Shown piece after piece: positions 1 to 6,126 of a stretch of DNA of 17,597 bases. Positions within the stretch are counted from its first letter, which is position 1; each line of letters begins with the position of its first letter. This DNA is from Gemmataceae bacterium (GTDB lineage Bacteria; Planctomycetota; Planctomycetia; Gemmatales; Gemmataceae), in NCBI GenBank assembly GCA_947490035.1, contig CANLGS010000012.1, positions 1 through 17,597 on the forward strand, in the 5' to 3' direction. The translations under genes were made by a program, and so were the position numbers. Under the pieces are notes generated by a model. It searched no databases. It was not told the origin of the DNA and was given only the letters and a program-made list of their open reading frames with translations.

Positions 1-626
1 ACCAGAAGGAGCAGCGCCACGAGTGCCACGACCGGCGCGAGCGGGAGCGGGCGTTTCAGGTTTGCGGCACGCACCGCTAACCACACCAACCCGGCCGCGA
101 GTAGCGCCGAGTAGACGTGGCTGAAGCTCGCGTCGTAGGTGCCGTAGCTGTACAACCCGGTGCCGAACGTGAGCATCAGCACGGCCGCATTCGCCCACAG
201 CGTCGAAGCGCCGACCTTGTAGCACGCGTCCAGGCAGAGAACGGCGGTCGCAGCCAGCGCGAGCGCGCCGAGCGCGAGGCAGGCCCAGTGTTCGGCGGGC
301 GAGTACGGCAGGCCGTTGCGCGACGAGTCGGTGACGCACGCCATCACCGGCAGCCGGATGAGCGCGACGCCGAGCGGGTACTTGCACGTGTACCGCTTCA
401 CGTCGGGGTCGGGTTGGTGGAGCGCCACGTCCGAAGGTTCACCCTCATACCACGAGAACGACAGATCGCCCTTGAGGATGGCGTAAGTCCAGATGTGATA
501 GCCGCAGCCGTCGGAGCGGATCGGCGGCCAGTTGGAGTAGGTCGGGTACACCGTCACGGTGGCCGCCGCGAGCGCGACCACCAGAACGGAACTCCACCGC
601 CAGCACCACGCGCGAACGCTGGTCAT
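1..626 (-). CDS. Partial polytopic membrane protein, glycosyltransferase-like (3' end outside window)
   Basis: An open frame runs from ATG at 626 to the left edge without a stop, giving about 208 residues; the C-terminus lies outside the window. It begins MTSVRAWCWRWSSVLVVALA, so a first membrane helix is likely at about residues 12-30. A periplasmic-type stretch follows with SDGCGYHIWTYAILKGDLSF, then KYPLGVALIRLPVM, and then at least four more hydrophobic segments (for example WACLALGALALAATAVLCL and VYSALLAAGLVWLAVRA). A first helix, then an acidic loop, then many helices recalls PMT/ArnT-type membrane glycosyltransferases (GT-C fold) and related planctomycete proteins; that assignment is inference from memory. 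AAGG lies about 9 nt before the ATG. Other frames over this stretch are low-complexity and Arg-rich, as expected of shadows. I am fairly sure of the gene and unsure of the family. Confidence 0.72.
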   Translation of the reverse strand, partial: MTSVRAWCWRWSSVLVVALAAATVTVYPTYSNWPPIRSDGCGYHIWTYAILKGDLSFSWYEGEPSDVALHQPDPDVKRYTCKYPLGVALIRLPVMACVTDSSRNGLPYSPAEHWACLALGALALAATAVLCLDACYKVGASTLWANAAVLMLTFGTGLYSYGTYDASFSHVYSALLAAGLVWLAVRAANLKRPLPLAPVVALVALLLL

Positions 627-690
627 GCGCTCTTGCCTTGAGAGTGGTCACCCGCCCTACGGCAGCGTGGTACACGTGAAGACGTGACGG

Positions 691-827
691 CGGAGGAGTA
701 AGAGCCGCAGATGACGCAGAGAGACGCAGATCAGAACAAGACAGAAGAGTGGTTTTAAAGAACTCTTGGTCTTCGGTCTTGATCTGATCTGCGGCCCTCT
801 GCGTCATCTGCGGCTCTTACTCCTCTG
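691..827. repeat. Long imperfect hairpin between thrS and the upstream membrane protein gene
   Basis: The outer arms 693-721 and 797-825 are perfect 29-bp inverted repeats containing GCCGCAGATGACGCAGAG and its complement. Pairing continues inward: CGCAGATCAG at 725-734 pairs with 784-793, and further pairs leave a short AT-rich centre (TTTTAAAG). The stretch fills most of the gap between the thrS stop (834) and the ATG at 626. Phrases such as CGCAGATNACGCAGA are, from memory, common dispersed intergenic repeats in planctomycetes and verrucomicrobia. It could act as an RNA-stabilising or terminating hairpin at the thrS 3' end, but that is not shown. Confidence 0.85.
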
Positions 828-833
828 CTTCTA

Positions 834-2675
834 TTACGGCACCAGTTTCAGGGTGCGCGACTTCACGACCGCTCCCAGCAGCGCGACGAACTCCGCGACC
901 GGCTTCAGGCCGATGTCGGTGCCGCCACGGAGCCGGACCTTGACGCCGTTGGCCGCGAGTTCCTCGTCGCCGATCACCACGATGTACGGCACCTTCTGCT
1001 TTTCCGCGTCGCGAATCTTCGAGTTCATCCGCTTGTCGCTCAGGTCCGCGTCCACGCGGTAGTCGGCGTCGAGCAGCGTGTCGGCCAGCTTCTGCGCGAA
1101 CTCGAAGTGCCGGTCGGCGATGGGCACGATCGCCACTTGCACCGGCGCCAGCCACACCGGGAACGCGCCCGCGTACAGTTCGATGAGGTACGCGATCATG
1201 CGTTCCATGGTGCTGATGACGCCGCGGTGGATCATCACGGGGCGCTTCGCGGTGTCGTCGGTGTCCTTGAACTCCAGTTTGAACTGCTCCGGTAGGTGCT
1301 GGTCGAGTTGGATGGTCGAGAGAGTCTCCTCGCGGCCCATCACGTCCTTCACCTGCACGTCGATCTTCGGGCCGTAGAACGCGGCTTCGCCATCCGCCTC
1401 GAAGAACGGCAATCCCGATTCGACGAGCGCCTCGCGCAGGGTGGTTTCGCTGCTCAACCACATCGCCGGGTTATCGACGTACTTCACCTTGTCACTTGCG
1501 TCGTGCTTCGACAGCCGGAACCGGTACTCGCCGATGCCCAAGTCCGCGTATGCCTTCTTCATCAAGGTCAGCACGCCCGCGATCTCGACCTTGACCTGAT
1601 CAGGCCGCACGAACAGGTGCGCGTCGTTGAGGGTCATGCACCGCACGCGCGAGAGGCCGCCGACGACGCCGGACTTCTCGTAGCGGTACATGGTGCCGAG
1701 TTCCGCGATGCGCACCGGCAGGTCGCGGTAACTGCGCGCCTTCGACTTGTACACCTGGATGTGGTGCGGGCAGCACATCGGCCGCAACACGAGGTCTTCG
1801 TCTTCGCCTAAGCTCATCGGCGGGAACATGCCGTCCTTGTAGTGCTCCCAGTGGCCCGACTGGATGTACAACTCCTTCTTCGCGGCGTCCGGGGTGTACA
1901 CGTGCAGGTAGCCGGCGCGGCGCTCGTAGTCGGTGATGAAGGTTTCGAGCAACCGGCGGATGGTCGCGCCCTTCGGCAGCAGCATCGGGAAGCCGGACCC
2001 GAATAGCGGTTCGTTCGCGAACAATTCAAGCTCACGCCCGACCTTGCGGTGATCGCGCTTCGCGGCTTCTTCGAGGCGCGCGAGGTGGGCTTTCAGATCG
2101 TCGCCACTTGCCCACGCGATGGCGTGGAACCGCTTCAGCGCCTTGTTCTTTTCGTCCCCGCGCCAGTACGAACCGGTCACCTGGGTGATCTTGAAACCCT
2201 TCGCGTCCAGGTTCCCGGTGGTCTCGACGTGCGGCCCGCGACACAGGTCGGTGAAGGTGTCTTGCTGGTACACGGTGATGGTCGCGGCGGTGGCGTTCGC
2301 GTTGCCGTACTCGTCCTGACCTTTGGTGAGTCCGTCGATGAGTTCGAGCTTGTACGGGTTGTCCTTGAAGATTTCGCGACCTTCGGCGGCGGCGATCTCG
2401 CGCACCTTGAACGGGTGCTTGCCGCGGATGATGGCCTGCATCCGGTCCCGAATCCAGTTCAGTTCACCGTCAGTTGGGTTCACGTCGAGGTCGAAGTCGT
2501 AGTAGAAGCCGTACTCGATGGGCGGGCCGATGGTGGGTATCGCCTGTGGGAAGCGTTCGACCACGGCCTGCGCGAGAACGTGTGCGAGCGAGTGCCGCAA
2601 CTTGTAGAGTGCCGGGTCGTAATCTTTGGGGATGTACCGTTCGCCCGCGGCCTTCAGCTCTGCTTCGGATGCCAT
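834..2675 (-). CDS. thrS: Threonine--tRNA ligase (ThrRS), TGS-less
   Basis: This is a class II aminoacyl-tRNA synthetase that charges tRNA-Thr in the cytoplasm. The start is ATG 2675 (MASEAELKAAGERY), with AAGGA 9 nt upstream, giving 613 aa. An upstream GTG at 2708 would add 11 residues but has no such support. The editing domain is present: HSLAH (H28/H32, the HxxxH motif) and CRGPH (the CxxxH motif). The catalytic core shows RPMCCPHH (zinc Cys), motif 2 (YRYEKSGVVGGLSRVR), NDAHLF (zinc His), and motif 3 (MIHRGVISTMERMIAYLIEL). The C-terminal anticodon-binding domain starts at WLAPVQVAIVPI. Escherichia coli ThrRS has about 642 aa and begins with a TGS domain of about 60 residues. Here the protein starts just before the editing domain, so TGS is missing. 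The usual NCPGH is CCPHH. The gene is monocistronic by spacing. The assignment is secure. Confidence 0.97.
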   Translation of the reverse strand: MASEAELKAAGERYIPKDYDPALYKLRHSLAHVLAQAVVERFPQAIPTIGPPIEYGFYYDFDLDVNPTDGELNWIRDRMQAIIRGKHPFKVREIAAAEGREIFKDNPYKLELIDGLTKGQDEYGNANATAATITVYQQDTFTDLCRGPHVETTGNLDAKGFKITQVTGSYWRGDEKNKALKRFHAIAWASGDDLKAHLARLEEAAKRDHRKVGRELELFANEPLFGSGFPMLLPKGATIRRLLETFITDYERRAGYLHVYTPDAAKKELYIQSGHWEHYKDGMFPPMSLGEDEDLVLRPMCCPHHIQVYKSKARSYRDLPVRIAELGTMYRYEKSGVVGGLSRVRCMTLNDAHLFVRPDQVKVEIAGVLTLMKKAYADLGIGEYRFRLSKHDASDKVKYVDNPAMWLSSETTLREALVESGLPFFEADGEAAFYGPKIDVQVKDVMGREETLSTIQLDQHLPEQFKLEFKDTDDTAKRPVMIHRGVISTMERMIAYLIELYAGAFPVWLAPVQVAIVPIADRHFEFAQKLADTLLDADYRVDADLSDKRMNSKIRDAEKQKVPYIVVIGDEELAANGVKVRLRGGTDIGLKPVAEFVALLGAVVKSRTLKLVP

Positions 2676-2684
2676 TGGAAGATG

Positions 2685-2689
2685 TCCTT
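2685..2689 (-). promoter_or_regulatory. Ribosome binding site deciding the thrS start
   Basis: AAGGA on the minus strand lies 9 nt before ATG 2675. The alternative GTG at 2708 lacks a comparable site. This supports the shorter thrS product, whose first residues are MASEAE. Confidence 0.6.
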
Positions 2690-2722
2690 CGTGCGACGCC
2701 CGTGGCACCCGGTCCTTTCACA

Positions 2723-2767
2723 GCCCGCACCGCGCGTCACTTGCTCGCGCAATCTTGCTGTGCGGGC
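2723..2767 (-). repeat. Hairpin element upstream of thrS, copy 1 (GNRA-loop core)
   Basis: The outer arms 2723-2730 (GCCCGCAC) and 2760-2767 (GTGCGGGC) pair perfectly over 8 bp. The enclosed core 2731-2760 matches 9401-9430 at 28 of 30 positions. Read on the thrS-coding strand, the core contains TTGC-GCGA-GCAA, a 4-bp stem closed by a GNRA tetraloop. In the other copy the loop is GAAA, and the outer arms differ in sequence but still pair. The element ends about 48 nt before the thrS start, so it may be transcribed as part of the leader. It could be a dispersed repeat or a structured RNA motif. Confidence 0.7.
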
Positions 2768-3205
2768 CGACAGCCGGAACCTCCCGAAGCGTCGCTAACC
2801 ATGTTACGAGTTGAGTGACACCGCGACACAGTGAAGAGGTTCGCCGGAGACGAACTCAGACCTCGGGTCAGCCGAGAGTTGCGAAGTGTCGGTTGGGTTG
2901 CCCCCCGTGGCCCCCCCCTCGGAGGCCGCTTCGCCGCGAACGCTGGGATTTTCAGCGTTCTCGCGGTTTTGGCTGTTGGAGGGTGGCCTTTATGAGCAAT
3001 TTCCACTGGAATTTCCAGTGTTCGGTTAATGCCAGGGGTGACCTTAACGACACGCGCACGGGACAACGCGGCCGTTTCGCCATTCTGCCTGACCCAAACT
3101 CACAGTGGCCATTAGCCAACTAATATCATGAGCCATTACTGAACGCCTGTCAAGTCATCGCGGCGTTGGGCAACTGCAATCACGGCACTCCTGCTGCTAT
3201 CGTCA
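2768..3205. other. Intergenic stretch without a credible gene; small palindromes
   Basis: No reading frame here has a recognisable product, a good ribosome site or normal composition. The stretch holds a hairpin at 2935-2965 (CGCGAACGCT against AGCGTTCTCGCG, one bulge), a near-perfect palindrome at 3004-3020 (CACTGGAA-T-TTCCAGTG), and an 8-bp hairpin at 3186-3211 (CACTCCTG/CAGGAGTG). There are C-runs at 2900-2920. A promoter for thrS is expected at about 2780-2850 on the minus strand, but no clear -10/-35 pair was found. Confidence 0.6.
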
Positions 3206-3450
3206 GGAGTGACGCAGTTGGCGGTTTTAGCCCTCGGAGAGGGCGTGGGCGTGTAGCCAGAGGTGAAGTGAGGCTTTGCGAACGAAACCCCTGGCGGACA
3301 AGGCGGACAATCGGTGAGCGTTGTTGCCATCGGGTTTCACGCGATGCGCGCCAGGGGTTACGCTCGCAAAGCCTCACTTCACCCCGGCTACACGCCCACG
3401 CCCTCTCCGAGGGCTGAAAACCACACCCTCTCTGCCAACTGCGTAACTCC
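3206..3450. repeat. 245-bp imperfect palindrome with ~90-100 bp arms
   Basis: The left arm 3206-3296 and right arm 3349-3450 are near reverse complements. Shared blocks include AAGTGAGGC, GTAGCC, GGGCGTGGGCGTG, CCCTCGGAGAGGGC and GACGCAGTTGGC, with a roughly 11-nt insertion in the right arm (about 3419-3435). The arms themselves carry a self-complementary GCCCTC-GGA-GAGGGC. The 50-bp centre is unrelated. Short frames that read EVRLCERNPWR on both strands are by-products of the symmetry. There is no transposase and no clear target duplication. It may be a miniature inverted-repeat element or a planctomycete dispersed palindrome. Confidence 0.85.
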
Positions 3451-3474
3451 TAACAGTCTCAAAAACCCACATTA

Positions 3475-3503
3475 TTCTTGCGCCTCACTTCGTTCGGCAA
3501 GAA
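3475..3503 (-). terminator. Possible weak terminator downstream of the FGE-fold gene pair
   Basis: On the minus strand TTCTTGC (3497-3503) pairs with GCAAGAA (3475-3481) around a 15-nt loop, and five T residues follow at 3461-3465, about 9 nt beyond the stem. The geometry is poor for an intrinsic terminator. It is listed because it is the only candidate at the 3' end of the operon. Confidence 0.25.
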
Positions 3504-3506
3504 AGA

Positions 3507-3545
3507 GAAGAGAAAATAGTAAAACGATCAAACAGAAAATAGTAA
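3507..3545 (-). repeat. 39-bp AT-rich 3' block, copy 1
   Basis: This block is identical over 39 of 39 bases to 4597-4635, and each copy sits at the 3' end of one FGE-fold paralogue. It contains the 12-mer TTACTATTTTCT (coding strand) twice, 23 bp apart. It is strikingly AT-rich for this genome. In copy 1 it lies just after the TGA stop. In copy 2 the coding frame runs into it. If the adjacent segment is a DGR variable region, this is where an initiation-of-mutagenic-homing sequence would be expected, but no known IMH consensus or cruciform was recognised. Confidence 0.9.
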
Positions 3546-3546
3546 C

Positions 3547-4506
3547 TCAGTCCAGGCGGAAACAGAACCGAAAACCGATGAAGTTGAAACGGTTCGCGGG
3601 CGCGTACCAGTCGCGGTACGCGGCGCGGCAGTACCGTGGGTAGCTGTTCCACGAACCACCACGCAGCACGCGATATTCGTTTGATTGTTTATCATTTGCA
3701 TACGGGTCGGTCTGCTCGTCGTCGGTGTACGGCGTGTACCAGTCCGCGCACCACTCCCGCACGTTCCCGTGCAGGTCGCGCAGCCCCCACGGGTTCGCGG
3801 GGAACGAACCCACGTCTGTCGTCTTCTTGCGGTTCTTACCCTTCGGTGAGCCGTTCCAGGTGTACTTCCCGTCGTAGTTCGCGAGGTCGGTGTTGAGCAT
3901 GTCCCCGAAATGGTATTCGGTCGTCGTCCCCGCGCGGCACGCCCATTCCCACTCGGCTTCGGTGGGCAACCGCACCGTCGCGGTTCCCTGCTGGCCCTCC
4001 GTGAGTTTCGCGCAGAACTCCTGGCACTCCTCCCACGACACTTTCTCGACCGGGCGGTTCGGTCCTTTGAACCGGCTCGGCTCGGTCCCCATCACCGCCA
4101 ACCATTGTGCTTGCGTGACCGGATGCGCCCCCATGAACCAACCGCGGGTGAGAGTCACCTTGTGAACCGGTTGCTCGTCGTCCTCGACCGTTCCACCCAT
4201 CAAGAACGAGCCGGGCGGAACGAACGCGCCGACCAGCGGCATCCCACCCGGAAGGGTGAGCGTGTGCTGGGGAACGCACGGCACAACACCCGCGCCGAGT
4301 AGCGCGACCACGCGAGCCTGCCACGCCGCGCGTTCCGGGTGGGCGTCCGGTTCGCAACAGGTGTTTAGCAGCCGGCGGTGCAATCGCAGCAGTTCGGACC
4401 GGCGCGGGTCGTCGTACTCCTCCAGCCAGTCGGCCAGGACGAGCCACCGCGTCTCTTCGAGCGGGTCGGACACAATCCCCGATAAGAGCGCATCAAGCGT
4501 ATTCAT
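3547..4506 (-). CDS. TIGR02996 + FGE/C-type-lectin-fold variable protein, copy 1 (putative DGR target)
   Basis: The product has 319 aa. Start ATG 4506 (MNTLDALLSGIV) has a GGGGGAGAG site directly upstream; a longer frame from 4566 lacks support. Residues 1-45 are a TIGR02996 domain (LVLADWLEEYDDPRRSELL). Residues 88-319 are a formylglycine-generating-enzyme/sulfatase-modifying-factor fold (PPGSFLMGG, HPVTQAQW, RLPTEAEWEWACRAG, DLHGNVREWC, RVLRGGSW, GFR). True FGE needs two cysteines in the RGGS(Y/W)xC....C segment; here the first is Ser288 and only Cys293 remains, so FGE catalysis is unlikely. Compared with the upstream paralogue, residues 287-314 differ at N287, Y289, R291, Y292, Y297, D299, N305, F307, N308 and F314, by adenine-biased changes with no silent ones. 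That is the hallmark of a DGR variable region. Probable role: surface or sensor ligand binding (inference). No signal peptide is seen. It is last in a run of minus-strand genes, 111 nt after its paralogue. Confidence 0.93.
   Translation of the reverse strand: MNTLDALLSGIVSDPLEETRWLVLADWLEEYDDPRRSELLRLHRRLLNTCCEPDAHPERAAWQARVVALLGAGVVPCVPQHTLTLPGGMPLVGAFVPPGSFLMGGTVEDDEQPVHKVTLTRGWFMGAHPVTQAQWLAVMGTEPSRFKGPNRPVEKVSWEECQEFCAKLTEGQQGTATVRLPTEAEWEWACRAGTTTEYHFGDMLNTDLANYDGKYTWNGSPKGKNRKKTTDVGSFPANPWGLRDLHGNVREWCADWYTPYTDDEQTDPYANDKQSNEYRVLRGGSWNSYPRYCRAAYRDWYAPANRFNFIGFRFCFRLD
3553..3672 (-). other. Putative DGR variable region VR1
   Basis: These are 40 codons from CGC (3670-3672) to CTG (3553-3555). 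Aligned without gaps to 4642-4761, they show 13 nucleotide differences in 10 codons, all at codon positions 1 or 2. Twelve of the 13 sites have A in one of the two copies on the coding strand. Nine of the ten variable codons end in C, as expected when AAC codons of a template are mutated to NNC. The exception is CGG/CAG. Variable codons lie between 3565 and 3648. Confidence 0.85.
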
Positions 4507-4617
4507 CTCTCCCCCGCACTTGCGCCCCGCGCCGACGGGCCGCGCCCAATCACCCGCGTCCCGCACACGTCCGACACATGCCGACCAAACAAAGCCGAAG
4601 AGAAAATAGTAAAACGA
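4507..4617. other. Spacer between the two FGE-fold paralogues
   Basis: These 111 nt hold part of the 39-bp AT-rich block (4597-4617) and the ribosome site of copy 1. No separate promoter was recognised, so co-transcription with the upstream paralogue is plausible. Confidence 0.5.
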
Positions 4618-4635
4618 TCAAACAGAAAATAGTAA
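4597..4635 (-). repeat. 39-bp AT-rich 3' block, copy 2
   Basis: It is identical to 3507-3545. The frame of the copy 2 gene continues into it and stops at TGA 4618-4620, adding residues QLLFSV. Between this block and the variable region, copy 1 has 5 nt (3546-3550) where copy 2 has 4 (4636-4639). This short patch therefore differs by substitutions and an indel, while both flanks are conserved. Confidence 0.9.
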
Positions 4636-5598
4636 TTGATCCAGGCGGAAACAGACCCGAAAACCGATGAAGTCGTTACGGACCGCGGGCGCGTACCAGC
4701 TGCGGCACGCGGCGCGGCAGAACTGTGGGTTGCTGTACCACGAACCACCACGCAGCACGCGCGTATTATCGTTAGATTGTTTTACGTCTACGTTCGGGTC
4801 GGTCTGATCGTCAGGAGTGTATTCCGCGTACCCGTCCACGCACCACTCCCACACGTTGCCGTGCAGGTCGTAAATCCCCCACGGGTTCGCCGGAAATGAC
4901 CCCACATCCGTCGTTTTCTTGCGGTTCTTACCCTTCGGTGAGCCGTTCCAAGTGTACGTCCCGTTGTAGTTCGCCGCGTCCGCGCTCGGCACGTCCCCGA
5001 AGTGGTAGTGCGTCGTCGTCCCGGCCCGGCACGCATGTTCCCACTCCGCCTCCGTCGGCAGCCGCACCGTTGCGCGCCCGCTCAACTGCGCCGTAAGCTT
5101 CGCGCAGAACTGCTGACAGTCCTCCCACGAGACTTGCTCGACCGGGCGGTTCGATCCTTTGAACTGGCTCGGCTCGGTCCCCATCACCGCCTGCCACTGC
5201 GCCTGCGTCACGGGGTGGACACCGAGGAACGACCCCGCCGTGAGGGTGACGCGATGAACCGGCTTCTCGCTGTCGAACTCGGCCCCGCCCATCAGGAACG
5301 CACCCGGCGGCACGAACGCGAACATCATCGGCACGCCGCCGGGGAGCGTGAGCGTTTCCTGCGGCACGCACGGGCGCGCGCCGGCGACGAGCAGTTCCAC
5401 CATACGCGACTGCCACTCCGCGCGCTGCGGGTGCGCGTCGGGTTCACAGCAGGTCGCGAGCATCTTGCGGTGCAAGCGAAGAAGCTCGGACCGGCGCGGG
5501 TCGTCGTACTCCTCCAGCCAGTCGGCCAGGACGAGCCACCGCGTTTCCTCACGCGGGTCGGTCACGATCCCGGCGAGCATCGCGTCGAGTTCGGTCAT
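4618..5598 (-). CDS. TIGR02996 + FGE/C-type-lectin-fold variable protein, copy 2 (putative DGR target)
   Basis: The product has 326 aa. Start ATG 5598 (MTELDAMLAGIV) has GAGGG about 6 nt upstream; the longer frame to 5832 overlaps the neighbouring gene and is rejected. The domain order matches the downstream paralogue: TIGR02996 (residues 1-45), then the FGE-type fold (PPGAFLMGG, HPVTQAQWQAVMG, RLPTEAEWEHACRAG, DLHGNVWEWC, RVLRGGSW, GFR). The position of the first FGE catalytic cysteine is Ser289 and the second is Cys294, so enzymatic FGE activity is unlikely. Residues differing from copy 1 within the putative variable region are Y288, N290, Q292, F293, C298, S300, V306, N308, D309 and V315. 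The C-terminus is 7 residues longer than copy 1, because CAA replaces the stop of copy 1 and the frame enters the 39-bp AT-rich block. It starts 14 nt after the 161-aa gene, so it is probably in the same operon. Confidence 0.93.
   Translation of the reverse strand: MTELDAMLAGIVTDPREETRWLVLADWLEEYDDPRRSELLRLHRKMLATCCEPDAHPQRAEWQSRMVELLVAGARPCVPQETLTLPGGVPMMFAFVPPGAFLMGGAEFDSEKPVHRVTLTAGSFLGVHPVTQAQWQAVMGTEPSQFKGSNRPVEQVSWEDCQQFCAKLTAQLSGRATVRLPTEAEWEHACRAGTTTHYHFGDVPSADAANYNGTYTWNGSPKGKNRKKTTDVGSFPANPWGIYDLHGNVWEWCVDGYAEYTPDDQTDPNVDVKQSNDNTRVLRGGSWYSNPQFCRAACRSWYAPAVRNDFIGFRVCFRLDQLLFSV
4642..4761 (-). other. Putative DGR variable region VR2
   Basis: This is the counterpart of 3553-3672 at a constant offset of 1089 bp. 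Variable codons lie between 4654 and 4737. Outside it, both genes have accumulated ordinary silent changes: 8 in the 25 identical residues from TWNGSPKG to PANPW. Inside it, no third-position change is seen over 40 codons. Confidence 0.85.
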
Positions 5599-5612
5599 GG
5601 TGGCCCTCGCGG

Positions 5613-6098
5613 TCAGCCCGCGGTTCGCTTGGGGAGTTCGGCGGCGACGGAGGCGAGCGGCGCGGCGCGATCGGCTTCGCTCAGCGCGCGAAGCGCGAAC
5701 ACGAGTTCCTCGAACGCGATGCGAACCGGCAGCGGGAGTGTGTCGTCCGGCCCCGCCATTGCCGGATCGAAGAAACCGCGGCCGACGGGCACCGCGAGTT
5801 CTTCGGCCGTGAGCGGGGGGTTCGGCTCGCACGGCTCGCGCATAGCTTTCAGCCGTAGCATTTCCGCACGCGCGCGCACTTCCGGGCTGACCTGCCGAAG
5901 CGCGGGGCGACTTGGCTTCAGGCCAGGAACCGCAGGAGCCTTTGGTTTCGGTTTAACCACCGGCGCGGTCGGTGCGGCTCCGGTCTGGTTCGTGGCTTGC
6001 AGCGTGCGCAGCGCCTCGGTCAACAGGTGCTGCACAATCTCCAAGTGGCCGGCCGCCTGGGGCGGCGCGACCGATTCAGGAAGCGTCTCGAGCGACAT
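5613..6098 (-). CDS. Hypothetical protein, 161 aa, with Pro/Ala linker
   Basis: The start at ATG 6098 is well supported by GGAGG (6105-6109) 6 nt upstream. I do not recognise the family. The N-terminal third (residues 1-40) looks helical and ends in LEIVQHLLTEALRTLQ. It is followed by a Pro/Lys/Ala-rich linker (APVVKPKPKAPAVPGLKPSR). The C-terminal half is again helical: SPEVRARAEMLRLKAM, an acidic/aliphatic stretch, and FEELVFALRALSEADRAAPL. There is no signal peptide or membrane segment. It follows the 149-aa gene by 28 nt and precedes the first variable FGE-fold gene by 14 nt, so it is probably co-expressed with them. It does not look like Avd, the small helical-bundle DGR accessory protein, although that was considered. 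It could be an adaptor for the variable proteins, which is speculation. Confidence 0.85.
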   Translation of the reverse strand: MSLETLPESVAPPQAAGHLEIVQHLLTEALRTLQATNQTGAAPTAPVVKPKPKAPAVPGLKPSRPALRQVSPEVRARAEMLRLKAMREPCEPNPPLTAEELAVPVGRGFFDPAMAGPDDTLPLPVRIAFEELVFALRALSEADRAAPLASVAAELPKRTAG

Positions 6099-6126
6099 AA
6101 ATTACCTCCGCGTGGTGAACCGATCC

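Noticed and set aside
117..641. 174-aa plus-strand frame
   Set aside because: Arg/Val-rich composition, no family match, and antisense to a convincing membrane protein frame on the minus strand.
2737..3066. 109-aa minus-strand frame upstream of thrS
   Set aside because: No ribosome site, basic low-complexity composition, and it runs through hairpins and a C-run. It was judged non-coding.
3166..3417. Short frames on both strands with LCERNPWR-type sequence
   Set aside because: They lie in the arms of the 245-bp palindrome and mirror each other, so they are a product of its symmetry rather than genes.
3547..5598. Active formylglycine-generating enzymes (sulfatase activators)
   Set aside because: The fold fits, but the first catalytic cysteine is Ser in both copies and no sulfatase gene is adjacent.
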